Made by a program: the position numbers and the translations under genes. Shown in pieces: positions 6,677 to 6,760 of a stretch of DNA of 6,760 bases (positions within the stretch are counted from its first letter, which is position 1; each line of letters starts with the position of its first letter). The notes beneath the pieces are model-generated. The model saw only the letters and a program-made list of their open reading frames with translations, was not told the DNA's origin and made no database searches. The DNA is from an uncultured Campylobacter sp. GTDB taxonomy: Bacteria; Campylobacterota; Campylobacteria; Campylobacterales; Campylobacteraceae. The stretch covers positions 1 through 6,760 of the forward strand of contig CALBNA010000335.1 in assembly GCA_937896205.1 (NCBI GenBank), in the 5' to 3' direction.

Positions 6677-6760
6677 GCTTGGATTTGGGTGCAAATTTAA
6701 TAGTGGCGTGCAAAATTTGACTCACAAATTTAAAGGCAAATTTGAGCGCGGCGGGGAAAA
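6677..6760. other. intergenic tail with AAATTT motifs, no gene seen
   Basis: No start with a ribosome site and no clear terminator with a T-run is visible. The stretch holds four AAATTT copies (6693, 6713, 6726, 6738). Two of them can form a weak 7-bp hairpin (6725-6731 with 6738-6744), which is expected whenever this self-complementary motif recurs. Confidence 0.4.

Noticed and set aside
6677..6760. Intrinsic terminator after the amidohydrolase
   Set aside because: Only a weak 7-bp pairing of two AAATTT copies is present and no T-run follows; the real end may lie beyond the window.

Overview
The window looks like a chromosomal segment of a relatively GC-rich Campylobacter, of the C. showae / C. 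rectus / C. curvus / C. concisus type. This is an inference from three things: genes near 45-50% G+C, an extreme abundance of the hexamer AAATTT (usually as CAAATTTG, AAATTTGA or TAAATTTA), and proteins of Campylobacterota character. No RNA gene, insertion sequence, CRISPR array or prophage gene is visible.

Layout from left to right. (1) 44-823, minus strand: an AT-rich gene for an unrecognised single-pass membrane or exported protein. It starts at TTG and has its own promoter. (2) 824-994: intergenic, with that promoter and a 16-bp hairpin just after the stop of the next gene. (3) 4477-995, minus strand: a very large fusion protein that joins an LplT-like lysophospholipid flippase, a PlsC-type acyltransferase and an acyl-ACP synthetase. 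Its gene overlaps by four bases the end of (4) 5124-4474, minus strand: a MerR-like regulator that seems to carry two helix-turn-helix segments. (5) 5125-5254: a compact divergent promoter region with two predicted sigma70 promoters back to back and overlapping -35 boxes. (6) 5255-6676, plus strand: an amidohydrolase of the Amidohydro_2 type with an unusual 145-residue low-complexity N-terminal extension. (7) 6677-6760: a short AAATTT-rich tail with no gene.

How the genes work together. The regulator and the fusion protein form a two-gene, translationally coupled operon. From the known LplT/Aas pathway, its job should be to bring lysophospholipids (chiefly 2-acyl-glycerophosphoethanolamine) to the inner leaflet and re-acylate them there. 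The regulator probably controls its own operon, and possibly the divergent amidohydrolase through the shared promoter region. The substrate of the amidohydrolase cannot be read from the sequence.

The most unusual features are the AAATTT-built N-terminal extension of the amidohydrolase, the mirror-image divergent promoters, and the tandem-HTH regulator attached to a one-polypeptide phospholipid repair system. I do not see a clearly new defence or mobile system here.
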